From the NCBI GenBank assembly GCA_037042915.1, contig CM073194.1:310001-374000 (forward strand): a stretch of DNA of 64,000 bases. Direction: 5' to 3'. The notes beneath the pieces were generated by a model that was not told where the DNA came from, did not search any database, and saw only the letters and a program-made list of their open reading frames with translations. This stretch comes from Auricularia sp. M13 (Eukaryota > Basidiomycota > Agaricomycetes > Auriculariales > Auriculariaceae). Shown piece by piece: positions 46,305 to 56,314 of the stretch. Positions within the stretch are counted from its first letter, which is position 1, and every line of letters begins with the position of its first letter. The position numbers and the translations under genes were made by a program.

Positions 46305-47083
46305 CTTTGCAGGAACACAGCACACACGAGCTCGGAATTTAGCATGCAATCATGCGTCCAGACTGTGGCGTAGACCGATCGAATAAGCTCAAGGCTCTTG
46401 GCTGCATACTGAGAAAGTCGGACAATCGCACGCGCGGCATATTCAGGGAATACGAATAGAGCCGGGGTTGTCGATGCTCTCCACGGTAGAGCAACCGGCG
46501 TGTTACACCCGGCGTCTCATCCCAGTGCAAACGACGCGCCCATGTGGCGATGCACACCTGTCGCGGTGGCGGTGTACATCTTTCCGGTGGCAGTACAAAT
46601 GACGTACGACGGTAGTGACGTGCGAATCGCATTGAAATCACGGCATCACAGATAATACAACGATGAGTTCGCCCCGTCTCCGCTGCGATGAACGTTGAGA
46701 AACTTCAACGATAAAAAAAGCACTGTGCAGATGTTAGGTACCGTCAGCGCGTTTTTATTGTCTTCCCGCGAGTGGATTGTAGCGCACCCTAACAGACAGT
46801 GTCGAGTCCGCCGAGTTAGTTATTGCTAGCCCACTCTCCCCTACCGCAGATTAAAATTGTAACAGATTACCTGCTGTAGGATCCAGCACCAAATATGCAA
46901 TTGCCAGTAAGATACTTGCTGATATGATAAGCGACGGAATCGGGTTTATAGATCCGCTGTCAAGTAACCGTTTTTGTCTTGCACATGCACATTCTCGGAC
47001 TTACACGCCGCGGACCATAAAGTCCCGGCAGGGTCGCGAGCGACTGCACTCTCTGGTATCCCCCGTACCGCTTGCATCACCCC
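46305..47083. other. Intergenic region between Y-family gene 2 and Z2
   Basis: A minus frame at 46339-46641 has no recognisable content. The two flanking genes are transcribed away from each other, so this is probably a bidirectional promoter region. Confidence 0.45.
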
Positions 47084-48391
47084 ATGTCTCAGTCTCAGTC
47101 CAAGATGACCGACTCGCCCACCAACACTAACGACAGCGGACTTGGTCTGCTTACGTCGTACGTGACACGATAGATTGCTGGCATCGCAAGCTAACCAACG
47201 CTGTTAGCTTCGGTCTCCGCTGCTCCGTCGACATCGGCTCGGAGGCAGCCCGTCTGATTCGCTTCGGCAGTTTCCTGTGCGTTTCTACCTTCCACGTTAC
47301 CCGGCTCGTCTCACCCGGCTTACCAGAGCCAACAATGGCGCTATCTCGGACGACGTCTGGCTTGACGTACTCCAGAAGCTGACCTTCCTGGAGCTGGCGA
47401 CGCTGCGCCGTGTTTGCAAGAGCCTTCGTCGCATGGTCCCAATGGAGCTCACGTCGCGCTTCCTATACCTCCTCGTCCGTTATGTGGGCAACATGGACCG
47501 CGCCAAGAAGATCCAGCAGTGCATGGAAATCACGCAGTCCGTCATCGCCGGCGGAGAGGCTCTCGACGCGGTGATGCTCTTGAAGCAGCTCACGGACAAC
47601 ATCGACTTCTTCACGCCGCTCGAGATGAGCCACGTAGGCGCATCCCCTTCATTTATTCTGAACATGAAGCTGACGCACTGCAGGTCTTTGTGGACCTTAT
47701 TGTAGGATGGGGCGGCAAGATTGTCCCCACGGTCGAGTCGCCGGCTTACGGAGTCTACACTCGCCTCGCACAGCGCATGGACACGCACTCAGTCGTGGTC
47801 CTTGAGCTCGACGGTCGTCGCATCCACATCATCGAGAGCACCACTCCCACGGCAATGCACGCCGTCCTCGACGGGTGGTCCACCGGCGCCATGAACGTTA
47901 TCACCGCGCGGTACTTTGTGATCCCATTCCCGCACTTGACAACCGAGAAGGTACGTTCGCGGTAGGCAGGCGCTGTTCTGGCTGACGTACTTCCAGACGG
48001 GACTATATAATGCGCTCACCCAGGATGGGTTCCGTGACGTCGACCTCGCGACGGTGCGCAAGTACGAGAAGCGCGGCATCCAACACTTCGACACGACCAT
48101 CTACGGCGACTTTGGCACGAAGTGTATGTCCGACTGGTGGTCTATTTTCAAGACCGACCGTGTTTGCGTTTTGCCCATGGACTACGCGTCCACTGGAATC
48201 CCGCCGGAGTTCGCACATGGTCTTCGCTGGCGCGTTGGGGCTACGTGCATGGTCATCGGATGCCCGCACATTCACGACGGTAAGCGCCCACTGTTACGCT
48301 TCTATGCACGCTCACAAGACCCATATTAGACGAAGAGCCCGAGGACGAACTGACCTGGATCAACAACATGCGCAGCACCCTCACCGAGTAA
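47084..48391 (+). CDS. F-box and nucleotidyltransferase-fold-like protein Z2
   Basis: Exons 47084-47161, 47271-47633, 47684-47950, 47997-48279 and 48330-48391 join in phase to 350 residues. An F-box-like helix (ISDDVWLDVLQKL ... LRRVCKSLRRMV) is followed by SVIAGGEALDAVMLL and NIDFFTPL, where Z1 has ITGS and DLD. Next come an IHIIES strand, WSTGAMNVITARYFVI and VRKYEKRGIQ, matching the GFHSTPVMN and EKYERRGF blocks of Z1. The Gly-Gly and Asn-x-Asp variants suggest a weakened or lost active site. The first-exon join uses the donor after TAC at 47161, the only one that keeps phase with the ISDDVW frame. It lies 0.3 kb from the Helitron stop codon, in convergent orientation. Confidence 0.72.
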
Positions 48392-48702
48392 CCAGGCATG
48401 CCGTGCGATGACGCTGCATTGCACGTCGTGCGCACCCGCCGTCTTGCTGTTCCCCCTTCTCCTTGGACCTTGTATCCGTCTCTTTCCGAACGATTGTATC
48501 GACTTCTGTACTTGTATTACGCGCGGTACTGCTCGCGCAGTTGTAACGACCGTATCGTAGCTCATAACCTTTACGCTGTAGTGTACTATCCGACTGTAGC
48601 TCCGTTGTATATCAAACAAATCCCCATTATCATTCCAGCCAGCAAACGACGTGTGATGCAAATGACGACCGGACTTTCCCTCAAAGCTACCGTCTCCTAT
48701 CC

Positions 48703-51700
48703 TCATACCGCGAGTATGTGTCTGCAGAAGTCAGACGCAAACCATTCACGCATTGTCCGAAGACTTAGGTCGTTCAAGCGCTGCATTTCTCGTCGAGTGC
48801 TAGGCGCCTGCGAACGACGAATATGTTGAGCCGGGAATGGGCGGAGAATGGCCACGTTGGACAGCTTTACGACGCGCGACAGCATAACGTATGTGGACTG
48901 TATGCACCGCCCGGTGCTCTGCAGATCCAGGATGGCGTACTCCATCGTGCGACCTTGGCTTTTGTAGTCCGTGAACGCATACGCTGGAATTAAAGGCAGC
49001 TGAGTTCTCGTAACACCCTCCCCTCTTTTCCCAACCTTGAAATACCGTTTCTGAGGAAATATCGGTACAATCCCAGGCTCGAACCCAGGATATTGTAAAT
49101 CGCAACCTGGAATGCGGACCATGGCGCAAACGGCGACTCTATCCCCGCATTCGCTGGGTTCGTACGTAACTCCCATCAGGACACCTTCCGCCCCGTTAAC
49201 AACACCGGACCGCGTTACAATGTTATCCAAGACCATCACTTTCATGCCGTTGACTAGAGGTAGGTTACCGAGACGATCCTTTGTGATTGATGAGCTCACT
49301 GAACGCAATGCTAACGCCAAACGTCGACTGACAGGCTGTCCCGCAATAGAATCTCGCGCTACGTACATGTGGAGTTTTTGACCCGTACGTGCAGCGTGCC
49401 TGCGGCTAGCTTCCATATTCCATTCGTCTCGCACGCACTTATCAGCTGTGATCAGTGGCGCGTCTAGAAATGCGTTCGAAAGGTGACAACGCGATAACAG
49501 ACGTCCGTTGAGTACACCCACGTCCGACGTAGTAGCGATTCCATCGCCAACCCGCTGAACCAGCGCGGCATATCTGGGATCTTGCCGTTGCCTGAAATTT
49601 TCCACCAAATTGACAACGCGAGTTACAAAGGACCAGAGTCCTTGACCATGGGCTTTCTGTTGCCCCTTCTTCTTAGGTGCGGCCGATCTCGTGTAAGCAT
49701 CGCTTAACGCGTTCTGTTCCATCCAAAGATGATTGTCCAACACAGGTGGCAACTGTCTAACGTCACCCAGAAAGATGACATTGAGACCTCCAAACGGCTT
49801 ATCAGATCCAGTGATGTGCCCCAGACGTTCACTGATACGCGACAACATCTTCGCCCCTATCATGGATACCTCGTCTATTATCAGGTACTCTACCCCACTC
49901 CATTCTGTCTGCAAGTCTGCGAGTGTGTTCACACTGGTCTTAGTATTATAGTGTAAGCGCAGCATATAATGTAGTGTCTCAGCACTGATCAGATACGCAG
50001 AACAACCGGTTGGTCCCCCTTTCCTGATCGTCCGCCTCATCCCAACCCGCGAGAAGAACTCCTCGATCCCTCGTATCACGTAGCTCTTGCCCGTGCCGCC
50101 ACCTCCAGTTACCAACATCAACAACTGTTCTGAATCTCGGCGGATCCAGTGACCAGCAACGGTGCCGACAGCTGCTGTTTGCTCTCGATTAAGGCGAAAA
50201 TCGCGGACGACGTCTCTCACCATGTCTACGTATTTCTCCGGGTGTACGGACGTCTGCGCATACAAAATCTCATGCGCATCAGGGTCATGCAGCGCCGAAT
50301 TTGGCCCATCGTACACAACACGTGCGTTAGGAGATGCGGACGAGCCCACCGCATCTTCGTCGACGTCTCCATCGACCACATTTGCGTCGTTGGCCGACCA
50401 CTCTAGCCGCTGAGCCTTTCGATATTTGTCCGTGAGTTTTTCAAGCGCTTTATGATGAATTTTTGACGCGGGGTCGGACAGCGCGGCAAAATCATGCTCC
50501 GCAGAACCGTTCTTTATATCGAAAACTTGAGCTTGGAAGGCCTTTCCCACAACGCGACGCGCGATGGTTGCGTTTAAAGACTGCGCTATGGCGGCGGCTT
50601 GTTCGGTCGATTCCCCCGCATCATCGGCCTGACCTCTAGCCAGTTCTTCAGCGACAGCAGGCATAGAATCATGCAACCAATCCCAGTTGGATTCTTCCGC
50701 ATGGTCATCTGCGTTGAGTCGTGCGATAGAGCGCATAACCTGATGCTCACTGATTAGATCGTGACTTATGATCCCACGCTTTCGCATTTCGCTATAGGCA
50801 TCACGCGCGTCCTTGCACTCAAACATAGCCGCAAAGTTATCCATAATCTCACGAGACCGAGGATGAAAGGTGTACTGCTCGAACGCAGTCGCCCACGATT
50901 CCGTGGGACGGCGAAGGTCGCTGAGAGTTCGCCAAGGCTTGAACAAAATCAACATGGCTCGACAGTACTCTTCGTATTCATCAGCGCGGTCACCGCGCGG
51001 TAAGGTGGGCCCCAATAATACCGGAATGACTGGCTTTTCACGGATGCACAGCAGATGTGTTGACGCCTGAGGATGCGGGTCCAGCAATGCAGAGCGAGGA
51101 CTCGTTCTATTCGTCCTACGCGCCCGTTTACCGAGCCTCACCTTTTCCCGCTCGACGGGAATCTTATTTAACGCATTTACAAACCAATACAACGGTACGT
51201 CGTTGTATCCAACGCTACGATATAGATAATCATCAACCTGACTGGACACTTGCAGCGTACGCCGACCTGGAAGCATATCTATCACCATGTCATCGTCTCC
51301 GTCACGCTCGACATCTCCATCTTCGTTTACGTCAAGTACGGGCATGTTCTCTCCGGTCGATTGGCACTCACGGTATTCTTGCCGCTTGATCCACGCGTTG
51401 AAACTACCCCAATACAACGTTTGAAAAGAATGCGACGCGTAGTGATCAAAAGCCGACTGTGCTAGTAAATATAACGCGCTCTGTTGCCCACTCAACTCCA
51501 TTTCGGACATCAGGGCGTTGCAAGCTTTATTGAGGAACCGCCGAGCTCGTTCGGCACTGACTTCAGCGGCTGCCCGCTCGTCGGTGTCCAAAGAATCGTC
51601 GTGCTGCGCGGCGTGGATGGTCTCGAGGACACGCTGAAGGGCTGCGAACACAGTATGGGTTGGTAAATTGTTTTTTGTGATGTAATCCGTGGCATAATGG

Positions 51701-54700
51701 ATCAATGCTTGTGCACCGGGCCCGGATCCGATAAATTTGCAATCGGAGTTGCATCGAGTGCAAGCTGTCACCGTGCGATTATGTTGATTAACCCACGGAT
51801 GCCACCGGCGATGAAGTATAGAGCCTGTTTCGGGATCCAGAGTCGTTGCAGCTCTCGTAGAACCGTCCATCCGCATACGACAATGAGCATCATCTCGCGG
51901 CTCTCCTACGCGAAGATTTTTCCAGCATGTATCGGTATGAGAATGGAAATGGCATTCGTAAACTAGCCGTTGCAACTGGCGGGCAAACTCAGTCTCAAAG
52001 TCTTCATCATCTGGATGCGGACAACGCGTCGTGCAAGGATGAGGATCGTCAGGGTCGCGCTCAACAAAGAGAGCTTCGCGGGCCGGAACAACGCCGGTAT
52101 TACTCGGTAAGCAAGTATGAACAGTATCATCCAAGTAATCGAACAGCTTCGTTTTGAAAGACGGTTCGCCTTGCATCCGATTTCGGAGTTTTTTAGGGGA
52201 AAGGCCTCCGTCGATCCAGATGAACATGTGGCAATGAAGAGACCCTCGACCTTGTGCCTCAATAGTCCCGTAATATGCGCGCAACGGCCCGAAGATACCA
52301 ATTTTCCCTGGGTTGTCGGCTCCAAGGAGCACCTCAATAAAACAGGTCATCATGGCATGGAAAAACTTGGCACCCGCAACGGGATTTCGCGCAACTAACA
52401 CCTCGCGCTCATGGTGGGCAGGTAAGTCAGCGGGAATCCGTTCGTCCAAGCTCACGTCGACTCCAGCATACTTACAAAACAAGGGGTGATGGACATCTGC
52501 GGGATTTAGCGTGAAGAAGAACGTAGGCATTCCTAGGTAAGCACACATCGAACGAATTTGGTTCCGCATGCTCAACTTGGAAGACTCACTCCCCGGGATA
52601 GGTAATTGAACCATCTTAACCTCGCGTGCAAGGTTGATTATCGCCTTCTCCTCATCATTCTCTGCAGTAAGGCGTGTATGCGGATTGTCAGAACTGCGCA
52701 TCTGCAAGGCTTGACACGCAGATAGCTCTGCACTGGAAAGGTAAGCCACGACACGTTTCTGAGAAGACCGTTTCACGCGCCACCTTGACGACTTGTAGAC
52801 TGTCAATTTCTGAATAAGATTCATGGCCACGTACATAAACGTGGAATCAATCTGGAAGCGTCTGTCGCGGTGATTTAACAAATGTCGTACCAAGGCCTGC
52901 ATTGAGACGGGCTCCCGTCGATCCCCACCATCGGTAGCAGCTAAGCCCCACGGAAAAAGATGAGGGAACATGCATGGGAACAAGGCGGGATTTCTCCACT
53001 CAACCACCGGAGAGGTACCATGCGGAATAGCATACGCGCCGCCACCAGATTTCCAATGCTTCATGGCCAGCACTTTGATGTCACGGAGAGGCAGGCCGTC
53101 AATCGAAGTTCCAACTACCCCATTGGAAAACATGGGTATATCTCCATCCTCGGCACCCTCAGGCAACTCCGTAGGCACATAGCCGGCAGACGGAACTTCA
53201 GTAGCCTCAGAGCGAACCAGCTGCAAGTCCAGTGCGCTTGGTACCCCGTCCAAGCCCTCGTCTAATAATGCATCGAGATTCTCATAGCTGATCACTATAT
53301 CAGAGTAGTATGGATTATTAGCCTTGAGCCAATTCAGCAGAGAGACCACAACGTGACGCCGTACGAGGAGAGGGGTCATCTTTTGTATCTCTTCCGGAGG
53401 CGGCAATGCAGAACCCACGAACATAACCGCAATAGCCTCGCGAACATCGTCCACGGACGGAGGTAATACACTCAGCAACTTCGAGTTGCCATTCGCGAAC
53501 GTGATTACGTTGCCTTGGGTATATTTCTGAGATTTCAGATCAGAAGTACCATACTGCGGCGAGTTCTTCTTACGAGAAAACTTATAGATAGTACACTTGA
53601 CCCGGTAGCGCGCAATGAGCGATAATTCAACTGGCGTTGCGTATTCGAACAGACGGCGTATACGAGGAGGCAAGCAATCAAAACCGTCGTAATTGTTGTT
53701 CGCCAGAGACAGCGATGGTAGCTTCAAAACAGACAACTTGCTCCAGCAAGAATGACAAACGCGGGCAGCCCGAGGACCGTTGTTCGGTAGAAGACCACGA
53801 TGGTCCAAAATAGCGTTGCAAAAGGCCGCTCGATCGTAGCCGGGCGGAAACACATGGTCGGGCAAGTCAAAATTGGTGAGCACCTGTAGTTGCTCGTCCG
53901 TGAGAATCTGTTCGCTGCTCAAGACGGCATTAACGGACTCTGAGCAAACAGCACACACTATTTCGGTGAACCGAGAATCACTCATGCGAGTCAGCCAGCG
54001 CCTGACAATGTCAGATTTCGTGTCTTCAGATATTGTCGGTGGAAAAGCAGAAAGCACGCGGGATCCCAGCAAAGCCTCGTATCTAGCACGACAAACTTCC
54101 GGTGAATCTTCTGCCAAGGCGTCCAGTGAATGATGAAGAGCAAATGTAATCTGTTTGCAAACGGACGTGCATTTGTGCGCGGTAGCAATGCGTCGAAGAG
54201 CGTCCACCTTCTGCTCGCGCTGACGGGAAACTTGATGAGATATCAGTGCTACACGGAGATCGTTCGCGTCAAGAAGAGACAGAGGGAGATCTTGGAAACG
54301 GATTCCAGCACCAGTTCGATCGACAGTAAGCGTAAAAGTAGCCACACCCCGTGCCGGCGCTGGAGCAAGAGGTAACGTGGAGGAAGGCTCGCGTTCAGTC
54401 GTCGGATTGTCAGTTCCCTCGAAGTGCACCGTGTCCACGTCCCGTTCACGTAGTCCATGTCCAGAGTCCGAAATATTGCCCGAGTTAACGCCATGCGCCA
54501 TGCAAGCACTGTCAGCACGGCCCAGATCAACGGAAAAGGTAGAATATTGTGCTTCGGTATGAACGTCAGGAAGCACGTCACAATTGTCCAGAGCACTTCG
54601 TCGAGAACGTATGTCGTTCATACGAGCACGCGCCTGGGCCCGCGCTTGCTGCACCTGTTCAGCATCCAATGATCCATCTTGTGCAAGGCGAAGACGCTGG

Positions 54701-54879
54701 TTCTGCTTTTGCAGTCGAGCACGCGCGCGGCGCGCGGCGCTCTGCTGATTGCTGGAGACCTCGAAAACGGAGAAGCTCGACATGGGTAGTGGTTGACTGG
54801 TTTCCCGTAGCACTTGCAAAGCAAGGGCGTGAAAAGACCGCCAGTCGGGCATGGAACATTCCGGAACATTCCTCTCCAT
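48703..54879 (-). CDS. Helitron Rep/helicase protein, intact, single exon
   Basis: An uninterrupted frame of 2,058 residues, the length of full autonomous Helitron proteins. In order it has a CxxC ... CxxC zinc-knuckle region (about 309-380) and the Helitron-like N region with NPADVHHPLF (about 790). The rolling-circle HxH motif follows as LHCH (about 881), with the tyrosine pair in YATDYITK (about 1061). The PIF1-type helicase has GGGGTGKS (Walker A, about 1591), IIDEVSM (Walker B, about 1668), GDVRQLPP (about 1706), DYKSQGRT and YVMLSRVVKL (about 1996). These support nicking, strand transfer and unwinding for rolling-circle transposition. The ATG at 54783 is an alternative start, because a perfect heat-shock element overlaps the first codons of the longer form. 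The TC/CTRR ends and terminal hairpin were not located by eye. Confidence 0.93.
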   Translation of the reverse strand: MERNVPECSMPDWRSFHALALQVLRETSQPLPMSSFSVFEVSSNQQSAARRARARLQKQNQRLRLAQDGSLDAEQVQQARAQARARMNDIRSRRSALDNCDVLPDVHTEAQYSTFSVDLGRADSACMAHGVNSGNISDSGHGLRERDVDTVHFEGTDNPTTEREPSSTLPLAPAPARGVATFTLTVDRTGAGIRFQDLPLSLLDANDLRVALISHQVSRQREQKVDALRRIATAHKCTSVCKQITFALHHSLDALAEDSPEVCRARYEALLGSRVLSAFPPTISEDTKSDIVRRWLTRMSDSRFTEIVCAVCSESVNAVLSSEQILTDEQLQVLTNFDLPDHVFPPGYDRAAFCNAILDHRGLLPNNGPRAARVCHSCWSKLSVLKLPSLSLANNNYDGFDCLPPRIRRLFEYATPVELSLIARYRVKCTIYKFSRKKNSPQYGTSDLKSQKYTQGNVITFANGNSKLLSVLPPSVDDVREAIAVMFVGSALPPPEEIQKMTPLLVRRHVVVSLLNWLKANNPYYSDIVISYENLDALLDEGLDGVPSALDLQLVRSEATEVPSAGYVPTELPEGAEDGDIPMFSNGVVGTSIDGLPLRDIKVLAMKHWKSGGGAYAIPHGTSPVVEWRNPALFPCMFPHLFPWGLAATDGGDRREPVSMQALVRHLLNHRDRRFQIDSTFMYVAMNLIQKLTVYKSSRWRVKRSSQKRVVAYLSSAELSACQALQMRSSDNPHTRLTAENDEEKAIINLAREVKMVQLPIPGSESSKLSMRNQIRSMCAYLGMPTFFFTLNPADVHHPLFCKYAGVDVSLDERIPADLPAHHEREVLVARNPVAGAKFFHAMMTCFIEVLLGADNPGKIGIFGPLRAYYGTIEAQGRGSLHCHMFIWIDGGLSPKKLRNRMQGEPSFKTKLFDYLDDTVHTCLPSNTGVVPAREALFVERDPDDPHPCTTRCPHPDDEDFETEFARQLQRLVYECHFHSHTDTCWKNLRVGEPRDDAHCRMRMDGSTRAATTLDPETGSILHRRWHPWVNQHNRTVTACTRCNSDCKFIGSGPGAQALIHYATDYITKNNLPTHTVFAALQRVLETIHAAQHDDSLDTDERAAAEVSAERARRFLNKACNALMSEMELSGQQSALYLLAQSAFDHYASHSFQTLYWGSFNAWIKRQEYRECQSTGENMPVLDVNEDGDVERDGDDDMVIDMLPGRRTLQVSSQVDDYLYRSVGYNDVPLYWFVNALNKIPVEREKVRLGKRARRTNRTSPRSALLDPHPQASTHLLCIREKPVIPVLLGPTLPRGDRADEYEEYCRAMLILFKPWRTLSDLRRPTESWATAFEQYTFHPRSREIMDNFAAMFECKDARDAYSEMRKRGIISHDLISEHQVMRSIARLNADDHAEESNWDWLHDSMPAVAEELARGQADDAGESTEQAAAIAQSLNATIARRVVGKAFQAQVFDIKNGSAEHDFAALSDPASKIHHKALEKLTDKYRKAQRLEWSANDANVVDGDVDEDAVGSSASPNARVVYDGPNSALHDPDAHEILYAQTSVHPEKYVDMVRDVVRDFRLNREQTAAVGTVAGHWIRRDSEQLLMLVTGGGGTGKSYVIRGIEEFFSRVGMRRTIRKGGPTGCSAYLISAETLHYMLRLHYNTKTSVNTLADLQTEWSGVEYLIIDEVSMIGAKMLSRISERLGHITGSDKPFGGLNVIFLGDVRQLPPVLDNHLWMEQNALSDAYTRSAAPKKKGQQKAHGQGLWSFVTRVVNLVENFRQRQDPRYAALVQRVGDGIATTSDVGVLNGRLLSRCHLSNAFLDAPLITADKCVRDEWNMEASRRHAARTGQKLHMYVARDSIAGQPVSRRLALALRSVSSSITKDRLGNLPLVNGMKVMVLDNIVTRSGVVNGAEGVLMGVTYEPSECGDRVAVCAMVRIPGCDLQYPGFEPGIVPIFPQKRYFKVGKRGEGVTRTQLPLIPAYAFTDYKSQGRTMEYAILDLQSTGRCIQSTYVMLSRVVKLSNVAILRPFPAQHIRRSQAPSTRREMQRLNDLSLRTMREWFASDFCRHILAV
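54854..54871 (-). promoter_or_regulatory. Perfect four-unit heat-shock element at the Helitron 5' end
   Basis: GAACATTCCGGAACATTC: four alternating units with exact spacing. It lies 71-88 bp upstream of the ATG at 54783, which favours that start for the Helitron protein. Confidence 0.65.
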
Positions 54880-55727
54880 TCATCTCCGGACTCAACAACA
54901 CAAAGCGCCTTGTGCGCTGCGAGCCATACTGTACTGGAATATTCGCGATCCTTCCTGCGAAGGATGGAACCCGAGGATGGCGCAATCAATTCTCACGGGC
55001 GGACGAACAACCCTTTTGGGAATTCCCTATCGGAACGAGCCGTGCGTAGGGGTAGGTTGTCATTGGTAAGACCTGAACCCTTTACGGCTTCAGGAATAGT
55101 CGTCATGACCCCCCTTTTCGTGTATATAAGGCTCTACGAGCCATCTCAGTCCAGCATTGGATCCCCCAGTCCGGAAGACCAAACACGAGCTCCGCGAGGG
55201 CGGATCGCGGCCACAGCACGAGAAAGCAGGCATGATCATACTGTACTATAGCTTCGCGTCGATTGAGTCGGCGGCTGTCAAGCACGAATCCCTGTCTCTG
55301 CATACCTTCATTCATACAATAGTTCGAGTTCATCCCGGCGCTGGCCCCTCCGGCATCATCAGATTCACAACAGCATTTCAAAAAATTAGAACCCACACAG
55401 GAGTGTTCACAGTGACCCCGAAGCCGGACGTCGGTTATGTGGCGCCTTGCAAATGTACGGTACCTCCTGCACAGTGACAGCGCACCGTACCACGCTTGTG
55501 CCGCGGCTTCGCTGTGAACGCTCAATTGGAAATTCTACTTTGACCCCGGCCCCTGCTGATCATGGCCCGACCTCCACGGACCTCGGACGTCCGACGGCGA
55601 CAAGTGCATGAGCCCAAGCAATTCCAGAAAGCGTATATGTATAAATGTCGTCATAGTACATGTCAGCCAGCCAGCCAGTCAGTCGTCCTCCGTATGTATA
55701 TCCACCAGCACCACCGCAAAACCAATT
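54880..55727. other. Intergenic region upstream of the Helitron gene
   Basis: The region contains a plus-oriented TATA-like GTATATAAGG at about 55120 and a short frame downstream of it (next entry). Further loose GAA/TTC motifs occur at about 54935-54960. No Helitron 5' terminus was recognised. Confidence 0.4.
55232..55477 (+). CDS. Small hypothetical protein, doubtful
   Basis: An 81-residue frame about 110 bp downstream of the TATA-like GTATATAAGG. It begins MIILYYSFASIES and ends with a Cys-containing CKCTVPPAQ. No family is recognised and no intron is needed. It may be chance; the core promoter in front of it is the main reason to list it. Confidence 0.25.
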   Translation: MIILYYSFASIESAAVKHESLSLHTFIHTIVRVHPGAGPSGIIRFTTAFQKIRTHTGVFTVTPKPDVGYVAPCKCTVPPAQ

Positions 55728-56314
55728 TTACAACACATATCGTCCCCGCACGCGCGCATGGCGCGGGCGCGGCTTGTCGGCATCCGCGTTGGGCAGGGCG
55801 AGCGGGGTGACGGGCAGGTCGAGGCCGTCGTCGGGCGGGGCGAGGACGGTCTTGAGCGCCTCGTTCTCGCGCTCGAGCTCGGCGACGCGCTGCTGCAGCG
55901 CGGACAGGCGCCCCAGCAGGTCGTGGTTCTGCGCCTTGAGCTCCTCGAACGGCTCGCAGCGCGCGCACTGGCCCGGCGCTGGGGGCGGCGACACCGACGG
56001 CGCGGCGGCCATCGCGGCCGCCGCTTCGAGCTCGGGGATGCGCCGCCGTTGGCGCAGCGAGATGCGCGCGACGCACTGCGCGCGGAGTGAGCGTTAGCGA
56101 GCGTCGGGCGGAGTATAACGGGGTGCAAGGGGAGCGGGCGGGCGCACCTGCATATCATAGGCCTCGCAGCGCGTGCACGGGTGTCCGATCGGCGCCGTCG
56201 GCGAGCGGCGGCACTTGGCCTTCCTGCGGACCAGCGAGCATCAGCATCGGCGGGCGTTCATCCATGCACGCACGCTTTGTGGCAGGCGACGCAGGCAATT
56301 TGGTCGGGCATCAT
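55728..56314 (-). CDS. Very short Zn2Cys6 transcription regulator with coiled coil
   Basis: Exons 56274-56314, 56148-56223 and 55728-56075 join in phase to 154 residues. The binuclear zinc cluster is spread over three exons: CVACHKAKAKC, then CTRC and a Cys starting exon 3. The spacing C-x2-C-x6-C-x11-C-x2-C-x6-C matches the fungal Gal4-type domain. After an Arg-rich linker and a second CxxC (CARCEPF), a leucine-zipper-like coiled coil follows (HDLLGRLSALQQRVAELE and onward) for dimerisation. Typical Gal4-type factors are 500-1,000 residues long with a middle homology region, which is missing here. It is probably nuclear and DNA-binding, and could act as a partner or competitor of larger factors; targets are unknown. 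Confidence 0.78.

Noticed and set aside
54880-55525. Plus- and minus-strand frames as continuation of the Helitron gene
   Set aside because: No Helitron domain is present and the large frame is complete without them.
56000-56160. The Zn2Cys6 gene as a bZIP factor
   Set aside because: The coiled coil lacks the bZIP basic-region signature, while the six-cysteine cluster is complete when the three exons are joined.
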